A DNA stretch of 64,000 nucleotides from Pollenia angustigena (Eukaryota; Arthropoda; Insecta; Diptera; Polleniidae). The stretch is from contig OV884056.1 in assembly GCA_930367215.1 (NCBI GenBank), positions 249,267,127 to 249,331,126 on the forward strand. Direction: 5' to 3'. This document shows positions 21,316-32,314 of this stretch, in pieces (the stretch's first letter is position 1; each line of letters opens with the position of its first letter). A program made the translations under genes and the position numbers. A model generated the notes under the pieces. It ran no database searches and was not told the DNA's origin. It saw only the letters and a program-made list of their open reading frames with translations.

Positions 21316-21724
21316 TTTTTCGGTGGCATGCCACAACGTCCAAGGACATTGGACTGTGTTTGTTATACCATGGATTAGCTAATATTTGCGTCCGGCTGAA
21401 GGCTGGTTATGCGTAGAACGTTAAGTTAGCGAAGCCGGTGTTTGTTATACAAAGAATTTCTCATCTATGGTATAACAAACACGCTAACTTAAGCTTCCCC
21501 GCGTTGACGGCCATCTATGTTATAACAAATACCGGCTTCGCTAACTAAAACTTCTAAATTGGTGATTTCTAAATTTAGGATTTTAAAATTTGGGATTTCA
21601 AGATTAAGAATTTTAAGATTCGATATTTAAAAAAAAATCGGAATTTTGTTAAATCTTTCGTATCAGAGCTTGAAAATTATAAAAACAACTACGTATTGAT
21701 CATAACTCACTACAAAGTGTCATA
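21316..21724. mobile_element. Partial copy of the satellite-bearing GGTGGCATG element
   Basis: GGTGGCATGCCACAACGTCC at 21322 matches the terminus of the 28506-29739 element. It is followed by three partial copies, in both orientations, of the satellite words TATGGTATAACAAACAC and GGCTTCGCTAACT. No right end is visible. The MITE at 21725-21979 interrupts the following GTGTCATAATGTCC segment, which appears to belong to this element. Confidence 0.75.
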
Positions 21725-21979
21725 CAGGTATGTGATGGAAATCGATTTTAAAAACGATACGATTTGAAACCGAAAATATCCTTTTCAGTATCTTTTAAAA
21801 TGGATTTTAAATGCATATTCCTTTTATTTTCAGTATTTATTGTTTAAAATTTTGTATTATATACGTTAACTGAAGTGTATTCTGAACGAAAATTTAAGAC
21901 TTTAATTCAGAAATAGATTTTAAAATCGTTCGAAATTCATCACACCTTTTAAAAACGATCGATTTTCATCACATACCTG
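21725..21979. mobile_element. MITE, CAGGTATG ends, copy 2
   Basis: Inverted relative to 24-292. The ends CAGGTATGTGATGGAAATCG and CATACCTG are flanked by ATA on both sides (21722-21724, 21980-21982), again a 3-bp duplication. 255 bp, non-coding. Confidence 0.85.
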
Positions 21980-22116
21980 ATAATGTCCAGCGATCTTCGA
22001 CATGCCGTACATGAACATTGCGAAACATTTAAAAGCGTCATAGCGTCCGTGGACATTGAAGCTATGTTCCATTATGTGTATTTGTCAAGTGGAATGTCAC
22101 TTTTCTACACAAATCG

Positions 22117-22734
22117 TCAGCTCATTATTGGTTTGGCGCATATGCCAAAAAGTCGTAGTGGAGAAAAACAACAATGAAGGCTGACATAAAGTTTTCTGAA
22201 AATATACCCGATAGAATTTTTTTTGTATTTTCACTACTGCTTCTGCCAAATGCTTTGAAGAAAAAGTAGCACTTTTTTGAATGTTCCTTAACGAACATAG
22301 AAGTCAATAGCATTTTTTTGATAGTGAAAAACATTGTTTTATGCTGCAAACGCTACTTTTCTAAATTTATTTTTAAAAAGTAGTGCTATATACGTATACT
22401 TACCGCTGTGTATTGATATGTTGACATTTTATTTAGCTTTTTCTATAACTATTTTTTTTTCTTACGTCAATGAAGCAAAGCAAGAGTTTTGTACGCTTTA
22501 GTATGAGGAATTAACTGCATTCGCCAAACAGTGGCATGTGGAGCAAAACAATACCTAATAAACTGTAAAATATTTGATATGGAGCAAAATTAATACTTAT
22601 TATCTCAGAAACCATAACAAATTTGGTCAAACCGGCATTGGATTCAGAAACAGTATATTTAAAATATATTAACCCCATACCTAACTAATTTTCTTTTCAA
22701 AATTGGTCAGTGGGTCAAACCAATAATGAGCTGA
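22117..22734. mobile_element. Inverted-repeat element with TCAGCTCATTATTGG ends, intact reference copy
   Basis: The left end TCAGCTCATTATTGGTTTG is repeated in inverse at the right end (CAAACCAATAATGAGCTGA). A second copy at 33448-36468 contains three later insertions, so this one serves as the empty-site reference for all three. The target duplication is unclear. Non-coding. Confidence 0.8.
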
Positions 22735-22799
22735 ACATGCCATTTAATGTGTATGTCAAAATTTGAGTTCTACACAAGGTTAATAATTTACATGTTGGA

Positions 22800-23603
22800 A
22801 TGTAACGTAAATTTTTCCCTCCATTTTTATCAATAAATTGTGTATTTTTTGTATTAGTTATTTACTATAATAATTAATTATTACGCTGCGGAACAGTAAG
22901 TTTGCGCTCTGACATTTGATTGTAAATTTTTAATAATTTGAGGTCGCTGATTTCAAATCTAGTCTCCATTTTGCTCTATCAGCTCTAGTTTGCGAGATAT
23001 ACCGTTATGTCCAAAATTAGGGCACTTTCACAACATATATTGGAATTACTTGAAAACGGTGTATTATATTTAGTTAAAAAAAAAACGAAAACTCGGCAAC
23101 AATATTATTTTTAAGCCGTGCTTAGATTGTTTTTAAATATGCCCTGTAGTTTCAGAGATATCGTTAAATTTTTGAAGAAAAAATAGGAAAATTTTGAAAA
23201 TAAACCAATTTTTTGTTCTTTAAAAATTCATAAAAAATAAAGACGCGACAAAAATCACAGTTTTGTTCTAAAAACATTTAGCTTAACATAATTTCTAGTA
23301 AAATGAGGGTTGTTTCATTGAAATCGGTGCACAACTTTTAATTTTATTCACAATTAACTGAGAAAACTGAATATCGATTTTCATACCAAGTTTGCTTATT
23401 TCTTTTGAGTTTTTCAAAAGTGAGCGTGTTTTCAACAGCGGGCAGACAGACGGACATGGCTAAATCGAATTAGAATTACTCAAGGACCCCGAATATACAG
23501 ATATACTTTATTAGGTCTGAGATCAATAGTAAAACAGTTTAACACGGAATGACAAACTTAGTATACCCTTTTCACAACTAATTGTGGTGGAGGGTATAAA
23601 AAC
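22800..23603 (+). mobile_element. DINE-1/mini-me-like repeat
   Basis: Contains TTTTGAGTTTTTCAAAAGTG, GCAGACAGACGGACATGG, GAATATACAGATATACTTTA and the 3' terminus GTGGTGGAGGGTATAAAAA at 23583-23601. The 5' boundary is uncertain. Confidence 0.65.
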
Positions 23604-23996
23604 ACTTGCTGTCAGATGCTTTGTCAGTTGAAAATAGAACACGTTCTAAATCAAATGTGTCATGTGTACTGTACACACAAAAATAACACATGATATTGTT
23701 TGAAGGGGTTCAGACGATATGTATAAATTTAACATGTGTAAAAGTGACAAACCGCATGACAAGTACACCATATGTGAACATAGCTTAAGACGCTTTTTGG
23801 TGTTTACTTATTTTCTCAAATATAGGCACTTATTCTCATAACAATGCTACCATACTTTGGCTAAATTTCATACATTTTGCAAACAAAGAAAATAAGAACA
23901 AAAGAAATGAGAGATAATTTCGAATTTGCCGAAGATTTAATTGTTGGTTTTAGGAGTTTGCCGGAAGTTGAAGACTCAATTTTGTTTGAACACTTA

Positions 23997-24630
23997 AGGA
24001 GCGTATAGACGACATGTTTTTGTCATCTGACATGTCAAATTTCCCACTGCAAAACACATACATGTCGTGTGTTACCTTTTTAACTTTGCTTCTGTAAAAG
24101 TCAGACGCAAAGTCATCTGACAAAATTTCAATTAGAGCGTGCTCTATTTTCTTCTGACAAACCATCTGACATCAGAAATCTATGCCGGGAAGAAACTGGC
24201 AGCGGCGTTAACTATTGACGGAATCATTAGCCGGCTGAAGTTAATATTTTACAATACCAAGATATGTATGCTCATCTCACCATTGAATAGAATTTATGTA
24301 AATATATCCATAAAAACCGTTTCATTATATAATTCTAAATTAGTATCTTTAAAATAAAAGAAAAAAATGTTAAGATGGCTAAATTATTTTACGGCGCAAA
24401 TAAATATTTTCGTGGCGGCAGCAAGCTACTTTGAAACCGAGAACTACTTTGGTTTCTGCAATAACAATGCGAAAAAAACTGAGACAATGTCAGAAGCAAA
24501 TTACATGTACGTTTGTGACCGAATATTATAAACCTTATGTAAAACAGCAATTTTGACAGACATGAACAATTACATGTGACTTGAAAATTTGACATGTCAG
24601 ATGACAAATACATGTCGTGTACGGGCACCT
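23997..24630. mobile_element. TTAA-flanked element with GACGACATG ends, copy 1
   Basis: TTAA at 23994-23997 and 24630-24633. Inverted ends share CGACATGT.TTTGTCATCTG and ACATGTCAAATTT. An inverted copy lies at 54274-54836. The shared open frame 24139-24357 (MLYFLLTNHLTSEIYA start) also occurs at 54696-54373 on the minus strand. That could be residual coding or only reflect DNA identity. Confidence 0.85.
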
Positions 24631-24633
24631 TAA

Positions 24634-25155
24634 CAGACTAATACTATGTTCACACTTGGGTTCTTAAACGCGTTTAAGCAGCTCGAACGTGATTAAGCTC
24701 TAATCACTTCAAAATCGAGATGATTACCAATACATTGAAGTGATTTGTTAATCACTTCAAATTGACATGATTACAACTAAATCACTTCATAAACCACATA
24801 GAATCCACTGAACATACCTCAAATGTAGAATCGCCAACAACCGTGTACAACCGGCCAAGATTTCTGCTTAATGTTTTGATTTTTTTTTTTCTTAAATAAT
24901 TCATAAATTTTCACAATTACATCATTAAAATTATTAAAATAATCTTCTGATAACTTTATAAAAGTGTTTTTATCCATTTTTAATACTTTAAAGAAATTTA
25001 AATTTGTTTGTTGTTTTTTTGTGTGTTTGTGTGCGTGTTTTTTCTTAATCATCTGCCATCTTAATCATCTCAAATGTAATGTGAACGGCTTTGATTAGCT
25101 AAATCAACATTTTGCTTAAACGCGTTTAAAAACCCAAATGTGAACATAGCATAAG
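24634..25155. mobile_element. Inverted-repeat element with TTAAACGCGTTTAAGCA termini
   Basis: About 36 bp of inverted terminal repeat: CTATGTTCACACTTGGGT, then a linker base or two and CTTAAACGCGTTTAAGCA. The right side mirrors it at 25113-25150. The left TTAA (24630-24633) is the same TTAA that closes the preceding element, and another TTAA lies at 25156-25159. Interior words AATCACTTCAAATTGA repeat near the left end. Non-coding. Confidence 0.8.
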
Positions 25156-25159
25156 TTAA

Positions 25160-25815
25160 AGCTGCAGGTCCACACCACGTGTTTCACACGCCTTTTTGCT
25201 GTCAACGCAGCTTTTAAAAAAATTAAAATCTGTGTAGTTATATGTAAAAAGTTACATCGTTGAATGCGAAAAGTAGGTTTACTTTCCACTTTTGCAAGCA
25301 TGTGGTGTTGCCGCATAAAATCTGTATAAAAATCACGCAGTGCATGGAGGGCAAAACGCAAATGGACCTCCATGATATGGATCAGCGAGTTAAGCGTTTT
25401 CTATCTGTCAAGAAATCTGATGCTCATACAAAAAGTATGAAGTAAACCCAACTAGCACGGCGTTAATGCTTTGCGTAATAGCGCATTTAAGTCTGTGAAC
25501 CATCCCAATTATTGTTCTATCATCCTAATTTAAATAAAAAGACCATTCTGTAAAACAAAAACGATTGGATATCCATACAGCAAGATAAACCGTTTTGGTA
25601 GCCGCGTTTGTTACTCTGAAGATACCATCGATTTTTTTTTTTAAGTAATAAGGCGAATTTTGTTTTGTACCTTTCTCGATAGCAATAACGTTGGTATCGT
25701 AATGTTTTCACAGCCTGAAACAATGAAATGGAAAGATATAAGCTTCATGTATCTTTGCAAAGTTATTCAGTTTAATCAAAGTTCATGATCTAAAGCGTAT
25801 AGGTTGCGTGCGCAC
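25160..25815. other. Gene-free stretch
   Basis: Starts with AGCTGCAGGTCCACACCACG directly after a TTAA, which looks like another element terminus, but no inverse partner is found. Short open frames on both strands (25116-25373, 25260-25445) have no recognised domain. Confidence 0.4.
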
Positions 25816-25819
25816 ACAC

Positions 25820-26430
25820 AAAAAATCGTCTTTCTGAACGAAGCTCAATTTGGCTACACGGTTTTATCAACATCCCAAAATGTTGCATTTCTGAGGGAAT
25901 GCAGGAGAAACTACTTTAACTTAAGCACCAACAAGCGTTAACGGCGATTTTTAAATCCGGCTCGACGTTATGTATTTTCAACAGGACAAATATGGAAAAG
26001 TTTTACATGAGCCCCTGACATATGACCTTAACGTATGGTGGATGCTTGACATTGGACAACAAACAATGTGTTTAACAATCACCTCGAGTGATGCAGGTAG
26101 CGATTTGAGTGCATAGCTCGACCCTTATTTTGGAGCTAGAGCTATCTAAGCTCCGCTGCATTAAAAAAAAATGCTAGCAGCATCTGTTGATTATCCACAA
26201 CACCTAGGGATGATCTTTTTCCAGGCCAAACTCTCCCAAAATAATTAAAAAATTATCCCTATAGTGGGATTTTCAGGTTATCCCTTAACCCGACCAGCCA
26301 TGGACTACTTACTACCGTGGTACCAGATAGGACCTCTCGAGATCTGTCAATTTTGGATTTTTACCTATTCCCAGGTATTAAATGCGGCCTGATTTATCCG
26401 AAGGATGTAGCACCAGGTGGTAAAATATCC
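25820..26430 (+). pseudogene. Highly decayed mariner-like transposase
   Basis: Near 25826-25900, frames combine to FLNEAQFG and (after a shift) NIPKCCISE, resembling the first catalytic region (SDEAHF...GYVNKQNCRI). At 26322-26388 one frame gives DRTSRDLSILDFYLFPGIK, resembling the third-Asp motif (SRSCDLTPLDFFLWG). The intervening sequence is broken by multiple stops. The identification is motif-level and uncertain. Confidence 0.4.
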
Positions 26431-26574
26431 TTAAGACGATGCAGGATCCAGGACGGCGATCCAGGATCCAGGACGGCGCAACGTGCCATACAGCAAACAT
26501 AACAGTTTAGTTATTGCAAACAAAGTGCCACAAGAGCGTTATCGCACGCTACAGTGCTGCGGTATAATTTTCTT

Positions 26575-26645
26575 TGGCTAGTCAGCTAGTATATCAGTGC
26601 AAGGGTTACTGATTCGATTCCCACCAGACGCCCTGGTCCCTACAT
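26575..26645 (+). repeat. tRNA-like SINE head
   Basis: TGGCTAGTCAGCTAGTA resembles a Pol III A box and TGATTCGATTCCC resembles a B box about 35 nt further on. The acceptor stem cannot be paired convincingly, so a functional tRNA is not supported. A tRNA-derived SINE fragment is the likelier reading. Confidence 0.4.
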
Positions 26646-26649
26646 CGGT

Positions 26650-28398
26650 CTGAATGTTTGAGTTACTATTGCTCGGTTTATTAATAGAACTTGTAATTGT
26701 TTTTGTTAACAAATAAGATTAAATTTGCTTTTAGGCCCAATTCTTATGATGCAAGTCTTATTGATATGCTGGCTATTTTATTAGTTAGAGGGGAAAAAAT
26801 ACACACGTGTGTGTGTGTACTTTTAACATAAAAAATATTTTGTCTGGGATTATAATAACGCGCTGGTCTTTGAGAACGATCCAACTTTGAACGAAAATTC
26901 CTAGAAAAATTTAAGAAAAATAATTTCGACTTAATCCAGCGCTGACATTTAAACAATGTTGTATTTCATTTATAATGACAACAATTGTATTCTCATTGAA
27001 ATAAGAATCTTTTTTAAAAAATCTCTTAGGCATTTTAATTGATAAAACAAGAGCCGTCGCTCTGTGTGCATACTATTCCACTACCAAGCCATACAAATTC
27101 CCTATTGTTTTGCATATCAGTCTTAAAATTTGTTCAAAGATTTTAATATGCATTAAATTTTCATATTTAGAAATTTATTGTAGTTTTAGAATTTACCACA
27201 ACACAAACTTAAATCCTTATAAAATATTTAATTAAATTGACTTCCTTTGCTTAAAAATTCATAGATATGACCTAATAAGACTTGTGACCTTTTAATATCT
27301 TTAAAACCAAACATTGAATTGTTAAATATTTGTTGCCAAAGTGCTGGGAAGATATCACCTTTAAGTAAATTAACAGAATGCCTACCTATACTTTCCCTGT
27401 CTGTCCTAATCTAGTCTTTAATATTCAATTTAATTAAGATTATTACTTGAAATATAATCCATTGCAATCACTATGAATGGACATTTTAAGTAATTGCTGA
27501 AAATTCAGGTTAATGGTTCACACACCAGACAGCAATCACATACATACATGAGTGACCGAGCATAAGTTGAGAAGTTAGTACTCATACTACTCCAATTGCT
27601 GACACTTCACTCACAATGGTTATTAAAATATTTGCCTGCAGCTCTGCCGCCAACTTTAGCACATGATTGGAGTTGAAATTTTTAACTATATTTTAAAGAT
27701 GATGATGATGATGAAGAAGTGGACGTCTTTTTGGTTTGATGCCTGAATACACTCATTTAATGCCTTTGCTTAAGTCAGGCAACAATTTAATGTTTCATTA
27801 TTTCCACACTAGTTGGTTGTTTGGTGTTAATTAAGTTGCCATTAGAGAGTTGATGATATTAACAGCTACTACAATTGCTACTTTGCTCGTGCTCTTTGCA
27901 ATAGTAGTCTTCAGCTATTTGACTATAAATACAGTGATACATTCCTTTCTTGTATAAATTAATAAACTAATTTATTTTACACTTGTGACAAATTTTGCAG
28001 ATAGATAAAAACAATTTGTAGATTTTTATTATTTTATAGCAAAAGAGTTAATGGAAGGACTTGATTGGATCTTTTGCTATGGCAAATTGCTACGTGGCCT
28101 TTTAAGATTTTTGGAAAGATAAATTATCCCTCGGCAAAAACAAAAACTTTTTTTTCTTTTTATAAATTGGGAGTGTTTTTTTAATTAAACATTTTTTGAA
28201 TGTGATTCTTTGAGTCAAATTGAATTTCGTATCCCTGTAGGAAATGTCATTAGTAAAACTGTACTGTTTTACTGTTGACTTTATCACCAGTACTACTGGC
28301 TAAATGTATTAAGATCAGACAACACTGAAAAAATTAAAAATTGTCTCTAATCACGAAATTCATAGAGTCAAGCAAACAATTTGTTGATTTTGTACCTA
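26650..28398. other. Gene-free, largely unique AT-rich stretch
   Basis: Contains a TG run near 26806 and a GATGATGATGATGATG run at 27701. There are no recognised repeats or genes; this is one of the few places not visibly made of mobile elements. Confidence 0.5.
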
Positions 28399-28505
28399 TC
28401 CAGTAAAAAAAATTCGAGTTTTTTGAAGCACTTAAGAGAAAAAGCGCATAATCGAACGCTTCAATAAAAGAGCTCTAATACAGCAGTAAATGATAATGAA
28501 TAAAA

Positions 28506-29739
28506 GGTGGCATGTCATAACGTCCAATAAGTGTCACAGTGTCCATGGACACTACGACACTTTTAAAATTGTCATAATGTCCGCGGGCATTATGACACTT
28601 TGCAAATGGACATTATGACACTTTTAAAAGTGTCATTAGGTCCATAATTACTAAAGAAGTAAAAAAGATCTACAAACACGCAGAGAAAAACATGTTTTAT
28701 TATGGTCAGAACCAACAAAACTATTTTTAAAGAAACTAATTTAACCATAATATAGTTGTTGGTGACAATGATTTGGTTAAATTAAACATAATATGGTTAA
28801 AATTTGTTTAAAAATGGTGTTGCTGCGATTTCTTTGGGCGTATATATTAAATATATAACGAAAACACTTTTGGGCCCACGGACTTTCTCCTCTATGGTAT
28901 AACAAATACGGGCTTCGCTAGCTAAAGCTTCTCTGCACAGCCGTCCTTCGGCCGGACGCAAGGATTTTCTCCTCTATGGTATAACAAACACCGGCTTCGC
29001 TAACTAAAGCTTCTCTGCACAACCGGCCTTCGGCCGGACGCAAGGATTTTCTCCTCTATGGAATAACAAACACCGGCTTCGCTAACTGAAGCTTCTCTGC
29101 ACAACCGGCCTTCAGCCGTGCGAAAGGATTTTCTCCTTTATGGTATAACAAGTAGCGGTTTCGCTAAGCAAAGATTCTAAAATCTGCCTTGTTTCCGAAC
29201 GAAGGCTGACTACGCAGAGAAGATTTAGTTATCGAAGCCGGTTTTTGTTATACCATAGAGGAGAAAATCCTTGCCTCCGGCCGAAGGCCGGCTGTGCAGA
29301 GAAGCTTTAGTTAGCGAAGCCAACCAATGGCAGACTTAGGATTTTTCGGTACCAATTACCACAGTCTTTATTTCTTTTTATTAAATTTCCAAACCTATTT
29401 AGCTTTTGACCTCTGCGTCTCAGAGCTTGGTAATTATGGAACCAGCAACCTTTAAATGACGCATTAGGAAACACATTTTCTAAAGCCTCCTTAAAGCTGC
29501 TTCATAGTCTGTATGAAAAGCCAAAGATTCGAATTGTAAAAAATTTTAACGGTATTTTAAAACAAATTTTCACATATTAATATTTTTGGCTACAAGTTAA
29601 GTTGTGGACTTTATGACACTTTACAAAGTGTCATAACATCCGCGGACGTAATGACACTGCACTGATGGACAATATGACACTTTCAAAAGTGTCATAAAGT
29701 CCATTGAGACTGTGACACTGGACGATATGACATGCCACC
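28506..29739. mobile_element. Satellite-bearing element with GGTGGCATGTCAT ends and 8-bp duplication
   Basis: Perfect 8-bp duplication GAATAAAA (28498-28505, 29740-29747). Terminal inverted repeats GGTGGCATGTCATAACGTCC and GGTGGCATGTCATATCGTCC. Subterminal zones repeat AAGTGTCATAATGTCC-type words in both orientations. The centre holds an 82-bp tandem array and an inverted copy (28875-29325). No transposase frame. The 8-bp target fits hAT or P superfamilies; the GGTGG terminus is not the usual hAT start, so assignment is open. Confidence 0.9.
28875..29325. repeat. 82-bp tandem repeat, about four units plus an inverted unit
   Basis: The anchor TCTATGG recurs at 28891, 28973, 29055 and 29137 (as TTTATGG), an exact 82-bp spacing. 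Each unit contains CGGCTTCGCTAACTAAAGCT and the self-complementary GGCCTTCGGCC. From about 29206 the sequence runs in the opposite orientation, so the array can fold into a long hairpin. Related pieces occur at 21360-21545 and 42650-42705. Confidence 0.9.
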
Positions 29740-30056
29740 GAATAAAATATACAAAAAAGCTGCTTTTTTAGTGCTGACAATGAAGAAGGTTTTAAAGCGA
29801 AAAAAATAAAAAAAATATTATGGTTTACGAGAATTATTAAAAATGTCATTTAAACAAGTAAAAGCAAAACATTAATGACTATGTTTATATAGTTAGCCCT
29901 TAAAAGAAGCTCTTTAGGAGTGCTTTGCTTGCATATTAAAAGAAGCGGGAATACCCCATACAAAAATCAGGCATCCTATCAGCAGGTTTGAAGCGATTTG
30001 AGGTATGAATTCATACGTAAAATCTGCTCCTTTTGGAGCACATTTTTTACTGGGTA

Positions 30057-31110
30057 TTTCCAAAATCATTATATGTGACGCGCAAAATAGAAAGGGACTT
30101 AAGGGTTTTGCGACAAATGCTCTAGTGGGAGTTAAAGGAACATATATATATATATATATATATATAAGGGTTTTGTTCAAGAGAGCCATTTTATCTTTGT
30201 ATCTTTGGTGTACCATCACTGAGCGTGTTGGTATTGGTCTCATTTGAAAGCGAAACATGTCAACCTTGTTGGCCAACCTTGAAAACGAGCGTAGGTCGTC
30301 CCTACCTCTTGTTTTGTGTAGTTGGTTTTTACTGTTCCCTTTACCTTACTGGTCCCTTTCTCAATGCGCTGTCACATATATACGTATTACTAAAAATTGT
30401 AAATATTTTAAATTGTTAAGATTTTTAATTCAATACGTAAATTTTTCAGTTTTAATTAAAAAAATTATCAAAAAACGTTGCCGTTTCAACCAATGTGTTT
30501 ATTGATTTAATTTATTGAAGCTCAAGTTTTGACACTTCTTAATAACAAATCTACATGTTTAAATTAGTTTATTTTAAACGAAAAAAATCAATAAGGATTT
30601 TTTGTTAATTAGTTAATATTTTAATTAAAAATTTATTTCAAAGCAACTAAAATGTTAATTAAATCAAAATTAAATTTTTAATTTGCTTTCAACAAAAAAA
30701 TAATTGATTTAATTATCACATTAATTAAATAGTTTTATTAATTTTTAAACTTTTTTTTTCATTGATAAAAAACTACTGATAATGCCTTCTGCGAATGCTT
30801 TTTTATACAGTACACATTTAGCACACAGACAAAATTTATCATTTAAAATAATTGCTTAAAAATTATTTCAATTTAATTATTTTTTGTTGAAAGCATTAAT
30901 TAACACTTAATCGAAACTTGTTAAAAGGTCACTGAAATAACATAAATGCACACATTCAATTTCGGTTAAAATAATGCCTGTCGCAGATATTGTCCCGAGC
31001 GATCTTCTTCCTATAAAATAACAACTACCTTTTATCTGAAGTATTTACACCTTGAACACTTTATCACCAGTTAAGTGATATGTGTTGTTTTCACCCACCA
31101 CAATTCGTTC
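30057..31110. other. Gene-free stretch with an AT dinucleotide run
   Basis: An AT run at about 30139-30166 generates spurious long frames on both strands (29914-30276, 30005-30247). No other feature. Confidence 0.5.
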
Positions 31111-31184
31111 TTTTTCATTACAATATTGTGTTCACTAGTCACGGTATAAGTTCATTTAGAACAAGTGACAACACTTCCCGAAGG

Positions 31185-31262
31185 GAAATGGATGATCTTA
31201 ATTTTTGACGGGAATCGAAACCGCAAACCTCACACGTATAGAGTAGCTCACTACCCCCGCAT
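31185..31262 (-). repeat. tRNA-like sequence (SINE head or tRNA relic)
   Basis: On the minus strand TAGTGAGCTACTC (A-box-like) is followed by GCGGTTTCGATTCCCGTC (B-box-like). Anticodon and acceptor stems do not pair well, so a working tRNA is unlikely. Confidence 0.35.
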
Positions 31263-31799
31263 ATCGGGGCACCCGTTATACAGGGTGGGACAAAATTACC
31301 GATCCGGGGTTTAAATTCCTTATAACTTTTTATATTATTATTTTTTCTTTGTTTTTTTTTCAGCATTTTCTGAAGAAGACTTAGCGAATTAAGTAGGAAT
31401 AATTTAAAATCCAACAAAAATAATTTCACTAAAAATTTTGCGAAAAGTTATGGAAAATAGAAATGTTAAAAAGAGCACGTATGAGCGAAGCAGAAAATTT
31501 GCATCACTTGCGAGATATAATTTTTCATAATTAAATTAAAAATATTCTCCATTAATATACAGTATTTAATAATTGTTTCTTCCATAAAAAATTAGAAGAA
31601 CTTAAGCCCCTTCCGTCATTAGGGGCTTAAAAATATTTTATTTTGACAAGATCAGCTACATATTTTAATTCTAAGCGACGCTCAACAACTTTCAGTTTAT
31701 CTGTATAACAAAACTTTTTTTTTAAGCCCCCTAATATTAAAAAAAAAACATTTATCAAGAAATATTCGCAAATAAAAATGTCTTAAAAATAGCTAACGG
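31263..31799. other. Gene-free stretch
   Basis: CAGGGTGGGACAAAATTACC at about 31278 looks like a transposon terminus, but no inverse partner was found. A short hairpin TTAAGCCCC/GGGGCTTAA lies at 31602-31630. Confidence 0.4.
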
Positions 31800-31802
31800 T
31801 TA

Positions 31803-32311
31803 AGGGCATAATTAACTACACAAAATGCTTGGCAAACACACACATTGTTTCCGTTTGGGGTTTGCCAATAAACATCACAAATATTCTCCGCACAAACATT
31901 AATTTTTATTTTTGTTTTGTTTTCAATGAATGCAGATGCCAATAGTGTGCTGCGGCAATTTTGTTGCTTTTTTTTTCTTAAAACGCAGAAGAAATTATAA
32001 AATAAATGCAAAAAATTTAAAATAAAAAGTGATTTAAACAACGAGCTGTTTTGTGGCAAGCAATACTACTAAAAAAATTTAATTAAACATTAAAAATTAA
32101 TTGAATTGAATTCATTTAGCATTAGACGCCACAAAAAGTTTGACAAATATCCAACATGTCTGCCAAATATTAAAAATTTTTAATATTTCTGCAAACATTG
32201 CTTCAAATGTTTGTCCAAACAGCAAACACCGCAAGTAACAACACAAAATATTTGCACAAACGTAAAACTTTGACATGTTTGCCAAGCCATTTGTGAGGTT
32301 TATTGTGCCCT
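31803..32311. mobile_element. MITE with AGGGCA ends and TTA duplication, copy 1
   Basis: TTA on both sides (31800-31802, 32312-32314). Ends AGGGCATAATTAACTACACA and, inverted, AGGGCACAATAAACCTCACA, then GCTTGGCAAACA. It is exactly the same length (509 bp) as the inverted copy at 38182-38690. Non-coding; the 3-bp TTA target is Harbinger-like by inference. Confidence 0.85.
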
Positions 32312-32314
32312 TTA

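Larger units (their letters stand above)
28399..30054. mobile_element. MITE with CCAGTAAAAA ends, interrupted
   Basis: TA (28397-28398, 30055-30056) flanks TCCAGTAAAAAAAATTCG and, inverted, CCCAGTAAAAAATGTG. Removing the insertion 28506-29739 restores a 420-bp sequence whose left part matches 16209-16400. The ends resemble those of the 9887-10159 MITE. Confidence 0.65.

Noticed and set aside
26575..26645. Functional tRNA gene
   Set aside because: A- and B-box-like words are present, but acceptor and anticodon stems do not pair; a SINE fragment is more likely.
28498..29747. CRISPR-like array at the 82-bp repeats
   Set aside because: Units are contiguous without unique spacers and lie inside an eukaryotic transposable element.
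29914..30276. 120-codon minus-strand frame and overlapping plus-strand frames
   Set aside because: They depend on an AT dinucleotide run (about 30139-30166), which stays open on both strands, and no domain is visible.
31602..31630. TTAAGCCCC/GGGGCTTAA hairpin considered as a transcription terminator
   Set aside because: The window is eukaryotic and there is no adjacent gene. A short hairpin alone has no supported function.
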